Source: DATBHW01 sp035307385 (GTDB taxonomy: Bacteria > Chloroflexota > Ktedonobacteria > Ktedonobacterales > DATBGS01). Taken from it: a stretch of 64,000 bases of DNA. The DNA lies in assembly GCA_035307385.1 (NCBI GenBank), contig DATGID010000082.1, positions 81,895 through 145,894 on the forward strand, in the 5' to 3' direction. The translations under genes were made by a program, and so were the position numbers. Under the pieces are notes generated by a model. That model saw only the letters and a list, made by a program, of their open reading frames with translations. It was not told the DNA's origin and made no database searches. Below, piece by piece: positions 16,855 to 24,555 of the stretch. Position 1 is the first letter of the stretch. Each line of letters opens with the position of its first letter.

Positions 16855-17601
16855 TCAGGGCAAGATTGATTCTCTGCGGCCATTGGCCTGCTGATTGCTC
16901 TCATCAGTCGAAGCAGGCGCCCCAAACGGCGAAGCATACGACGGCCCAGTTGGCATGTTCGGCTGAAGCATGGTGGATCGCGTGGAACCGCTCTCCAGCG
17001 GTCGCCCCACTCCTTCTGATGCGTGCTGCATGCGTTGGGAAGTCCGTTCCCAAAACTCTTGCAGGCGGCGGCGTTGCCAGTACGCCACACCCACCAGCCC
17101 GATGACCAGGCCAAGGCTCATGCCCAGCATCCAGGGAAACCAGCGCACGCCTGCCCCAAACTGCTCGGCTTTGGCCTCTTCGCGTATCTGGCGCTCCAGG
17201 CGCTTCCGCGCTTTTTTCCCTGGCTTCGTCTCAGCCTTTGGGGGCTGAACTTCCAATCCATAGCGCCCACCAGAAAGATCGCTGATGCGCTGTCCCACCG
17301 TCATAGCCGCGCGTTTGATATTATCCGTGACACCATGACCCTGTGTACCGTTTTCTCGTTCCAGCCCAGCGCCAAAAGCGGCTTCCGGAACACGCTCTCG
17401 CGGCGCTTGAGCCAGAGGCATCTGCGGCGCGCGATTCGCCAGCAGCGCCAGCCAGCCCCCGAGGCGCTCTACCGCGCTGGCGGCGCGCTGGGCCGCCAGC
17501 GATGCAGCCTCGGCGGCATTCGCGGCGCGCTCCGCAGAAACATCAGCGCCGTGGGGCTGGCCGATCATCGTTTCAGACTCGTCTTCTAACAGAGATGGCA
17601 T
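16855..17601 (-). CDS. Single-pass membrane protein of unknown function
   Basis: The 248-residue protein starts with an Ala-rich helical region (about residues 20-60, AERAANAAEAASLAAQRAAS), then a Lys/Arg-rich segment (about 125-145), one transmembrane helix (about 153-173, MLGMSLGLVIGLVGVAYW) and a polar Ser/Pro/Asn-rich tail. No known domain was recognised. GGAGGAG stands just before the ATG, with a T-run between. Gene order places it upstream of the zinc-cluster gene on the same strand, so it may be the membrane partner of the chaperone/kinase block, but a hairpin separates them. Confidence 0.75.
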   Translation of the reverse strand: MPSLLEDESETMIGQPHGADVSAERAANAAEAASLAAQRAASAVERLGGWLALLANRAPQMPLAQAPRERVPEAAFGAGLERENGTQGHGVTDNIKRAAMTVGQRISDLSGGRYGLEVQPPKAETKPGKKARKRLERQIREEAKAEQFGAGVRWFPWMLGMSLGLVIGLVGVAYWQRRRLQEFWERTSQRMQHASEGVGRPLESGSTRSTMLQPNMPTGPSYASPFGAPASTDESNQQANGRRESILP

Positions 17602-17705
17602 AAAAAAACTCCTCCTCTACAGGCGAATGCCTTGCAAGCTCAAGATGTGAATCATCAAAGAGCTTGCAAAACATGTGCCGCATACCCGAGGAGGAGGAAA
17701 ACACT

Positions 17706-18677
17706 TCAGCAGCCAGCTTCTCTGGATGCGCCAAGACCAACGCGGCGGGCGAGCGAATCAGCCACCTCGTAAGGATTCGTCTGGCGCGCAACCACGGCAT
17801 CGATCAACCGCTGCCACTCTTCATCGGTAACCTCTTGCTTCAAACGCTGCGCCAACGCCTGCTGAAGCAACGCCAGCACCTCGCTGCGCACCTGACGCTG
17901 ATTGCGCTGGGTCAGTTGGCCGCTCTCGCTGAGGAACGCGCGATGCTGAAAAAGCGCGTCAACTAATTCCGCAATGCCCTCACCTTGCGTGGCCGATGTT
18001 TTCAGGATGGGCACACGCCAGACATCGGGCGACTTTGGCTGCTTTGCCGCCAGGCTGAGCAGCATGCGCAGTTCAGCCGCAGCCTGGTCAGCGCCGGGGC
18101 GATCAGCCTTATTCACCACAAAAATATCCGCAATCTCCAGAATGCCCGCCTTGAGGGCCTGAATATCATCGCCCATTCCCGGCACCGTCACCACCAGCAC
18201 GCTGTGCGCCGCGCGCACGATCTCCACTTCGGCCTGGCCCGCGCCCACCGTCTCGATAATCACCACCTGATAGCCAGCCGCATCCAGCGCGCGCGCCACA
18301 TCTCTGGTGGAAGCCGCCAGACCGCCCAGGCTGCCCCGGCTTGCCATGCTGCGGATAAACACGTTAGGGTCACCAGCCAATTCCTGCATGCGGATGCGGT
18401 CCCCTAGAATCGCGCCGCCGGTAAAGGGGCTGCTGGGGTCCACGGCCACCACGCCAACGCGCAAATCGCGCCGACGCAGTTCGCGGCAAAGCTGTGTGAC
18501 GAGCGTGCTTTTCCCGGCTCCTGGCGAGCCAGTTACGCCGACAATCTGCGCACGCCCGCTCTGCTGATAGAGCCGCGCCAGAGAATCGCGCGCTTCGGGA
18601 GACTCGTTCTCGATCAGCGTTACCAGACGCGCCAGCGCGCGGCGATCTCCGCCGAGCACGCGCTCAACCATATCCAT
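17706..18677 (-). CDS. meaB: MeaB/ArgK-type G3E GTPase, mutase chaperone
   Basis: The 323-residue protein carries the P-loop GSPGAGKS, the family motif VDPSSPFTGGAILGDRIRM (as VDPSSPFTGG), the ETVGAGQAE switch and the NKAD base-recognition motif. MeaB loads and protects B12-dependent acyl-CoA mutases, using GTP hydrolysis to gate cofactor transfer. It begins two nucleotides after the stop of the B12-binding subunit gene, so the pair is co-translated. The length is typical. No mutase catalytic (large) subunit is in the window. Confidence 0.95.
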   Translation of the reverse strand: MDMVERVLGGDRRALARLVTLIENESPEARDSLARLYQQSGRAQIVGVTGSPGAGKSTLVTQLCRELRRRDLRVGVVAVDPSSPFTGGAILGDRIRMQELAGDPNVFIRSMASRGSLGGLAASTRDVARALDAAGYQVVIIETVGAGQAEVEIVRAAHSVLVVTVPGMGDDIQALKAGILEIADIFVVNKADRPGADQAAAELRMLLSLAAKQPKSPDVWRVPILKTSATQGEGIAELVDALFQHRAFLSESGQLTQRNQRQVRSEVLALLQQALAQRLKQEVTDEEWQRLIDAVVARQTNPYEVADSLARRVGLGASREAGC

Positions 18678-18679
18678 CG

Positions 18680-19147
18680 CTACTGAGCCGCCTTTTCCGT
18701 TGGCTCGCCAGCCGTCTTGTGACGCGCGGCAGCGCCCTCCAGACGCGAGGGGTGGATATGGGAGCGCACATACGCAATAATCTCTTCGGTCGAAGTCCCC
18801 GGCCCAAAGTTCCCTTTGATGCCCAGCGCCTCAATCGCGGGAATATCTTCGTCGGGCAGAATGCCGCCAGCCATCACCAGCACATCATCGACCTCCTGCT
18901 CCTTGAGCAGTTCCATCACTTTGGGGAAGATCGCCATATGCGCCCCTGAAAGAATGCTCATCAAGATGGCATCGACATCTTCTTGAATGGCGGCTTCCAC
19001 AATCATCTGCGGCGTCTGGCGAATGCCCGTATAGATTACTTCCATCCCGGCATCGCGCAGCGCCCGCGCAAGTATTTTTGCTCCGCGATCATGACCATCC
19101 AGTCCCGGTTTGGCAACCAGCACGCGCAGCTTGCGTTCTTCAGGCAT
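18680..19147 (-). CDS. Acyl-CoA mutase B12-binding subunit (methylmalonyl-CoA mutase C-terminal domain)
   Basis: This 155-residue protein is a free-standing cobalamin-binding domain: it has the lower-ligand motif DGHDRGAK (the His coordinates cobalt), an SILSGAHM loop and a GILPDEDI segment. In other organisms the domain is fused to the TIM-barrel catalytic half or encoded separately as in archaea and isobutyryl-CoA mutase. The product of the holoenzyme could be succinyl-CoA/methylmalonyl-CoA or isobutyryl/butyryl-CoA interconversion. The ATG at 19147 has GAGGAGGG upstream; a TTG directly before it is less likely. It forms a tight operon with meaB. Confidence 0.92.
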   Translation of the reverse strand: MPEERKLRVLVAKPGLDGHDRGAKILARALRDAGMEVIYTGIRQTPQMIVEAAIQEDVDAILMSILSGAHMAIFPKVMELLKEQEVDDVLVMAGGILPDEDIPAIEALGIKGNFGPGTSTEEIIAYVRSHIHPSRLEGAAARHKTAGEPTEKAAQ

Positions 19148-19221
19148 CAAATCTATCCCTCCTCTTGCACAACAGCGCAGGCTTTCAGCCCTGAAAACCC
19201 GCCTTCTTCAAGCTCCATTGC

Positions 19222-20847
19222 TTATCTTGGCGCTGGGAGGCGCTCAAGCAGCGCCTGTTCATCAGCCGAAAGCCCGCAGAAGTTGCCAATGCGGCTGTTC
19301 AGGCACATATTGAGGTCCACAACTGTCCGCTCTAATTGTATCCAGGCAGCTTCATTCTCGCAAGCGTCAGCGATGTTCCCCTCCGCAGACGAGAGAACCG
19401 TCCGGGCATCCCACTGCTGGTAGTGCTGACGCAACTGGACGGACAGCGCGGCAAGCTCCTGCTGCTGGGCGGGCGCAGCCAGGGGAATCGGCAGGCGCGC
19501 CAGCACTTCTTGTTCAATTTGTGGCTGCACCAGCTTATATGCTGTATGGTGCAGCCAGAGATACCCACGCAACAAGCGCGAGTTCAGCAGCGCCAGCAGA
19601 TACCCAGGCAAACACTCTGCCGTTTTAGGATGGAGCAGATAGAGCGTCTGGATGGCAGCATAGCCCTGCTCATCCAGCGCGGCAGAGAGCAGGCCGGTGC
19701 TTTTGACCACCAGCAGTTTGGGCGCGCGATAGCGCTCCAGCGGCTTGATCACCTGTTCGCGGCGCAGATAGACGCCCGCAAAGCGGCAGCGAAAAGGGCG
19801 CACATCCAGCCCACCGCGCAAGACCGGCAGAAGTGTGGCATCAGGCGCTACCGTCTCTGTGGCGGCGCTGCGGGCAACTTCTTCTCCCCGGCTAATGCTC
19901 ACCAGGTCGCCCAGTGGCGCACTGGGCACCTCACACTCCAGGCGCTCAAAAAGCGTGGCTTCTTTCGCCCCCAGCAGATAACGCCATTCGGCGCGTGGCT
20001 GCCTTCGCCAGACCTCGACCTTCAGCGCGCCCGTCAGCCCGCTCCGTCCCTGGCGAGCCTGTTTCCAGTCCAGACGGCTCCAGGGAATGGTGTATTGTGG
20101 TGGCGGCGGCACGTGCCGGGCAATCAACACCAGCGTTCCCACCTCGGCGCGAAAGACTCCTTCCAGATGCACCAGATGCTTGACGGTAAACGACTCCAGC
20201 AGCAAACGGCGCGCATCTGCCGCGTTGCCGCGCGCCAGCATCGGGTCTGGCAAGACCAGGCCCAGCCAGCCATCGGGCGCAACAAAGCGGCACGCCTGTT
20301 CCACAAACAACAGGTACGCATCGCGCTGCCCATTGCTCAGGTAATCGCGCTGATAGGGCTGAAGATCGTGGTGGCGCGCAGCCAGATAGGGAGGATTGCC
20401 AATCACCATTTGAAAGCGCGGCGTGGCAGCCAACGCCAGCGCGTCTGCCTGGTGCAGATGAAAACGCAAATGCTGCGTTGGGGCAAGGTTCCGCGCCAGC
20501 GCGCGCAAGCGCAGTTCGGCCAGCGCGCAGGCTGCGGGGTCCATCTCCAAACCCCACAGGTTTGCTTGCAGCGCGGCCAGCGTGCGCGACGCTGACCAAT
20601 TGTGTGCCTGCCCATGGGCCAGCAACATCTGCCCCGCGCCAGCCAGAAAGTTGCCGACCCCACACGACGGGTCCAGCAGCGCCAGATGCTCCAGATCACC
20701 CCCGGCAGAGTAGCCCACCCACTCCAGCATCCTGGCAACCAGTTCTGGCGGCGTAGAATAATGCCCACGGCGGCGGCGCTCGTCCTGCCCAAGCTGCTCT
20801 TCATACCAGCCGCCATCAAGCGCGGCAGGCTCCTCACTCTTGAGCAT
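19222..20847 (-). CDS. Orphan N6-adenine DNA methyltransferase (TaqI/Eco57I-like)
   Basis: The 541-residue protein has SAM motif I LDPSCGVGNFL, the catalytic NPPY (residues 151-154) and a C-terminal region of TaqI-like target-recognition type with a LLNSRLLRGYL segment. It should methylate adenine in a specific DNA sequence. The ATG at 20847 overlaps the RNase III stop codon by 14 nt and is preferred to a start 40 codons upstream inside the RNase III gene. No nuclease, specificity subunit or defence gene is next to it, so it is either an orphan regulatory methylase or the fused modification part of a type IIG-like enzyme that lacks a nuclease domain. It sits at the end of a housekeeping-type operon. 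Confidence 0.85.
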   Translation of the reverse strand: MLKSEEPAALDGGWYEEQLGQDERRRRGHYSTPPELVARMLEWVGYSAGGDLEHLALLDPSCGVGNFLAGAGQMLLAHGQAHNWSASRTLAALQANLWGLEMDPAACALAELRLRALARNLAPTQHLRFHLHQADALALAATPRFQMVIGNPPYLAARHHDLQPYQRDYLSNGQRDAYLLFVEQACRFVAPDGWLGLVLPDPMLARGNAADARRLLLESFTVKHLVHLEGVFRAEVGTLVLIARHVPPPPQYTIPWSRLDWKQARQGRSGLTGALKVEVWRRQPRAEWRYLLGAKEATLFERLECEVPSAPLGDLVSISRGEEVARSAATETVAPDATLLPVLRGGLDVRPFRCRFAGVYLRREQVIKPLERYRAPKLLVVKSTGLLSAALDEQGYAAIQTLYLLHPKTAECLPGYLLALLNSRLLRGYLWLHHTAYKLVQPQIEQEVLARLPIPLAAPAQQQELAALSVQLRQHYQQWDARTVLSSAEGNIADACENEAAWIQLERTVVDLNMCLNSRIGNFCGLSADEQALLERLPAPR

Positions 20848-21640
20848 CGGCAATATCCACATCAGGCATAAGATCAGGCGCTTCCGTTCCAGCGTCCGAC
20901 TCCGCCAGAGCCGCTTCTGCTTCTGCCACGGCAATTTCAGCTTCCGCCGCAGCCCGCAGTGCCTCACGAGCCGCTAACCTGCCCGCTTCTTTGATACTGG
21001 AAGCCGTGCCCGTGGCAAGCAGGCTATCGCCCACATACACGCCTACAGTGTAGACGCGATCATTGCTGTTGCCACCTTGCTTGAGCAAATGATAGCGCGG
21101 CAGCGTCCCTTTGCTGCGCAGTACCGCTTGCTGGAGTCGCCCCTTGGGGTTATTTTCGTGCAACTGTCCCCGAACCTGCTCAACGATGGGCAGCACCTCG
21201 CGTTCGACAAAAGCCCGCGAAGCTTCCGGCCCCTGGTCCAGATGAATAGCCCCTACCAGCGACTCTACCAAATCCGCCGAAAGCGATTCTTTGGAGCGCT
21301 CATTGAAGGTGCGCAGATTAGCCAGATCGATGCGTACATAGTCGATCAGGTTCAGCCGTTTCCCGATCTCGGCCAGTGTTCGCCGGCTGACCGCCTCGGA
21401 TTTCAGCGCCGTCATCTCCCCCTCGCTCGCGCCCGGCGACGTGCGATAGATATACTCCACCACATACGCCCCCAGCACAGCATCGCCTAGAAACTCCAAC
21501 GGGTCATAAGCGTCCACATTAGCTGTCTCGGGGCAGGTTGAATGATGGGTAAAGGCGCGCTCCAGCAGCCGCTTATCCTGAATGACAATGCCTAGTTTTT
21601 CTTCAAGTTCCGTCAAATCTGACATAAGCGCCGCAATCAC
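20834..21640 (-). CDS. rnc: Ribonuclease III
   Basis: The 268-residue protein has the RNase III signature LEFLGDAVLG, the second acidic site SEAVSRRTL and the third site ADLVESLVGAI, so the four catalytic acids are kept. A C-terminal double-stranded RNA binding domain follows (about residues 165-235), and then an Ala/Glu-rich tail of 35 residues not typical of the family. It processes rRNA precursors and double-stranded RNA. The start is uncertain: GTG at 21640 or ATG at 21625; neither has a strong ribosome binding site. It lies 32 nt after the Agl23-like gene and overlaps the methylase, so all are likely one transcript. Confidence 0.92.
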   Translation of the reverse strand: MIAALMSDLTELEEKLGIVIQDKRLLERAFTHHSTCPETANVDAYDPLEFLGDAVLGAYVVEYIYRTSPGASEGEMTALKSEAVSRRTLAEIGKRLNLIDYVRIDLANLRTFNERSKESLSADLVESLVGAIHLDQGPEASRAFVEREVLPIVEQVRGQLHENNPKGRLQQAVLRSKGTLPRYHLLKQGGNSNDRVYTVGVYVGDSLLATGTASSIKEAGRLAAREALRAAAEAEIAVAEAEAALAESDAGTEAPDLMPDVDIADAQE

Positions 21641-21672
21641 TTGCTCTATTGAGAGAGCTTTCCTGAATCATG

Positions 21673-24540
21673 TCACGGCTGCATGGGTAAACCGCTGCGC
21701 ACCAGGAACATGAAATCGGTCGACCCATCCGTCGGGCCAATCGCCTGGCGCGTCCAGAGCCAGTCCCAGAAATTGCCGAACGCCTTGCCGAAATCGACAG
21801 AAGGCACCGCCGCGCAGTTGACGCCCGTCTGGCTCTGCGATGATTTCGTGCAGGCAGCAATGCGCACCGGATTCTGCGAGTCTACGCAGTAGACTACGCC
21901 CGTCTGCGCCAGTTGCTGGGCTACCTGCTGATTTTGGGTCGTGATCGTTTCGCAAGGCGCCGGGTCGCCATACGAGAGCCAGGGCCACACACCGATGCCG
22001 CCGTAAAGCAGATTCGGGTCGCAGGGCTTGGTTTGCGTCGGCACACAGGGCGGTGGCTTATAGCCTTCGTCCCACCAGGCACGAATGCGATACTGATGCG
22101 CCAGGAACAACCCCTGCGGATGAGTCGCATCCGGGGCAGTAAAGGCGGTCTCGGCTCCAGGGTCGGTGATGATCACATCCAAATCAGCCGGAGGGGGATT
22201 TTTGCCATCGTAGTAATAGTAGACGTTCTTGTAATCGCGCAGATACCAGGAAAACGGCCAGATCGCCTGGCTATTCGGCAGCCCAATGCGCAACTGATGC
22301 GTGCCACCATAGAGTTGCTGGTCGAGCGCTGCAATCTTTGCCATCACGTCGGTCACATCGGTGGTCGTCTGCACATACGAGAGCATCTCATGCGGCGCGT
22401 CGCCAGGGTCGACATAGGTCACAAAGAGCATGCTGTGCAGCATCGGGATGAGCAAGAGAAACGCGATCGTCAGCGTAAAGAGCGGCCTGGCCGAACGTCC
22501 CAGCACCTGTCCCGCAAACGCGGAACGGCCCTCAAAGCGGTTTTGCGCCATCTCATCCAGCATCTCCATCACCCGCGCCAGCGCCCACTCCAGCGCAATC
22601 GCTGCCAGAATCAGCAGCGGCAGCACGATATGCAGCGTCAGCCAGGGCATCTTCTCGCCCGCCCAGGAATAAAGGAAGAGACTGGCAACAAACCACACCA
22701 CCACAAACAGCCGGAAGCGGTTCGGGCGAACCAGGCAGCGAATCAGGCCACCGATACCGAAAACCACTATCAACTGCTCGTAAAAAGGAATCAAGATCAG
22801 GTAATAATACCAGGGCTGGCCGCCGCGCGCATATTGCTGCTGGGTAATCCAGTAGAAGATGCCCTGCACCAATCCATCGCCGATGCCTTGATGGAAGCCT
22901 TGCGTCCACGAGCAAATGGCCCCCTGCACCAGCGGCGTGGAACCGTTACAAGCGCCAGGCGCATTGGTGGGCACAATCCAGAATAGCCCGGCGAAGACCC
23001 CAAAAACGACCAGCAGGCCAAAGAACCAGTGCGACCACGGCACCCGCACCAGCCCATCCAGCAGCGGCTGCCGGATGGGGTCCACCCAGCGCGCCAGGCC
23101 ACGCCGCGCCATGCGATCAGCAGGAGGCGTTTGATAAGGGTCGGTGAAGAACTGCCAGATGACTGCCACCAGCACGATGATGGCAATCACCACCAGCGCA
23201 ACCAGGAGCACATTGACCAGCACATTCTCGATATTTTGGGAACTGGCCTGCGCCTGGGCAAGTCGCTGCGCGGCAATCTGATCCTGGTTGGCAGCGCCAT
23301 ATTTATCGGTGGCGGCAATCCAGGAGCTGGTATTCTCTACCCAACCCAGCACCAGCTTGGCCGCAATGCCCGCTACCAGCAGATAGAGCAGCACCGCCAG
23401 CACTCCCGCGTGCTGATCAAGCCCCAATGGCAGACGCGCGCGCCGCCTGGGCGGCTCCGCCGCCGCCTCATCATCTGCTTCCGGCCCCCCTTGCGATGCT
23501 GCCAGTGCGTCTGCTTCGTCCTGGCGACGCGCCGAAGGATAGACAACGCGCGAGCCAAGCTCCCAGGCGATGAAGCCCCCTAGCAGGCCACCGAAGATAG
23601 CAATATTAAAGAAGGCCGATTCTTTCGTAGCATACGCGCCCGTAAACGCGCCCAGGGCGATCAACAGCCAGTGCAAACGCCGCTCTTCGGCATATTTGAA
23701 AAACGCCACCACCGTGATAAAGATAAAGGAGGCAAAGTAAATATCTTCGCGGGTGAAACGGGAATAATAGACAAAGACGGGGGAAATCGTCAGCAGAAAA
23801 GCCGCCACCAATGCGCCCGCCTTGCCGATGCGCGTGCGCAAGAAATAGCACGTCGGAATCATCAGCGTGCCCATCGTCGCCGCAGCGATGCGCGCCGTCA
23901 CATCCGTGACGCCGCCATCTGGCGTGCCAAGACCGTGGGCAACATAATAGACATAGGCGATCGCGTGGAACTGAAACGGGCCATGCAGAATCGGATTATA
24001 TTGATAGCTGGAAGGGTTCAAGAAGAACAGGTATGAAAAATAAGCGTGCATGCTCTCATCATGGTGCAGCGGCTTCAGCCCCAAATCCCAGAAGCGCAGC
24101 CCGCCCGCCAGTAGCGTCAAGCCCACATAGCCCCAATGCTCGATGTTCATTGAGCGAACGATTCCCCAAAGCTGCGGGCCATTGAGAGCCAGTGAGAGCA
24201 CCAGAATCGCCAGTGTCACGTAATTCGGAAAGGCGGCAAAAAGCGCCAGCATCACCCAGGGCGCCAGCTTCCGAATCTGATTTAACGAGTCGCCCGGCTC
24301 CGAGGCAAAAGACGTGTCCTGATCTGCTTCCTCGCTTTGCTCCGCAGCCTCAATGGCGTCTTCCTCCAGCCACTCTGTCGCCACAGGCTCTGGCTGCTGC
24401 CCGTTGTGGCGGCGTCCATTCTTCCTGGGCTGGCGCGTCTGCTCTGGTTCCGCTGGAGCAGCAGTGTCCGCCTTGGCTGGCTCGGCCAGCGGGTCATTGA
24501 TCGCTTCGCGTTCGCGCTCGGTTGCAGTCTCTTTATCCAC
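21673..24540 (-). CDS. Agl23-like (TIGR03663) multi-pass membrane glycosyltransferase
   Basis: The 955-residue protein has an acidic, disordered N-terminus of about 90 residues and then about a dozen transmembrane segments. Its first large loop holds LKPLHHDESMHAYFSYLF, the DE-containing motif of the TIGR03663 family, which is related to PMT/GT39-type lipid-linked sugar transferases. In archaea this family is associated with a flippase step of N-glycosylation (Agl23). A soluble segment with many Pro and Asp residues closes the protein. It is third in a run of three giant membrane proteins, with 15 nt between it and the YYY gene. Together they probably build or export a surface glycan; the sugar is unknown. 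Confidence 0.82.
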   Translation of the reverse strand: MDKETATEREREAINDPLAEPAKADTAAPAEPEQTRQPRKNGRRHNGQQPEPVATEWLEEDAIEAAEQSEEADQDTSFASEPGDSLNQIRKLAPWVMLALFAAFPNYVTLAILVLSLALNGPQLWGIVRSMNIEHWGYVGLTLLAGGLRFWDLGLKPLHHDESMHAYFSYLFFLNPSSYQYNPILHGPFQFHAIAYVYYVAHGLGTPDGGVTDVTARIAAATMGTLMIPTCYFLRTRIGKAGALVAAFLLTISPVFVYYSRFTREDIYFASFIFITVVAFFKYAEERRLHWLLIALGAFTGAYATKESAFFNIAIFGGLLGGFIAWELGSRVVYPSARRQDEADALAASQGGPEADDEAAAEPPRRRARLPLGLDQHAGVLAVLLYLLVAGIAAKLVLGWVENTSSWIAATDKYGAANQDQIAAQRLAQAQASSQNIENVLVNVLLVALVVIAIIVLVAVIWQFFTDPYQTPPADRMARRGLARWVDPIRQPLLDGLVRVPWSHWFFGLLVVFGVFAGLFWIVPTNAPGACNGSTPLVQGAICSWTQGFHQGIGDGLVQGIFYWITQQQYARGGQPWYYYLILIPFYEQLIVVFGIGGLIRCLVRPNRFRLFVVVWFVASLFLYSWAGEKMPWLTLHIVLPLLILAAIALEWALARVMEMLDEMAQNRFEGRSAFAGQVLGRSARPLFTLTIAFLLLIPMLHSMLFVTYVDPGDAPHEMLSYVQTTTDVTDVMAKIAALDQQLYGGTHQLRIGLPNSQAIWPFSWYLRDYKNVYYYYDGKNPPPADLDVIITDPGAETAFTAPDATHPQGLFLAHQYRIRAWWDEGYKPPPCVPTQTKPCDPNLLYGGIGVWPWLSYGDPAPCETITTQNQQVAQQLAQTGVVYCVDSQNPVRIAACTKSSQSQTGVNCAAVPSVDFGKAFGNFWDWLWTRQAIGPTDGSTDFMFLVRSGLPMQP

Positions 24541-24555
24541 GCTGTGGCCCCCAAT

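Noticed and set aside
19336..20595. 419-codon plus-strand ORF opposite the methylase
   Set aside because: Sense frame has SAM and NPPY motifs; antisense frame is Gln/Arg-rich with no domain.
19222..20847. Part of a BREX, DISARM or type I restriction island
   Set aside because: No helicase, nuclease, PglZ or specificity gene is present nearby.
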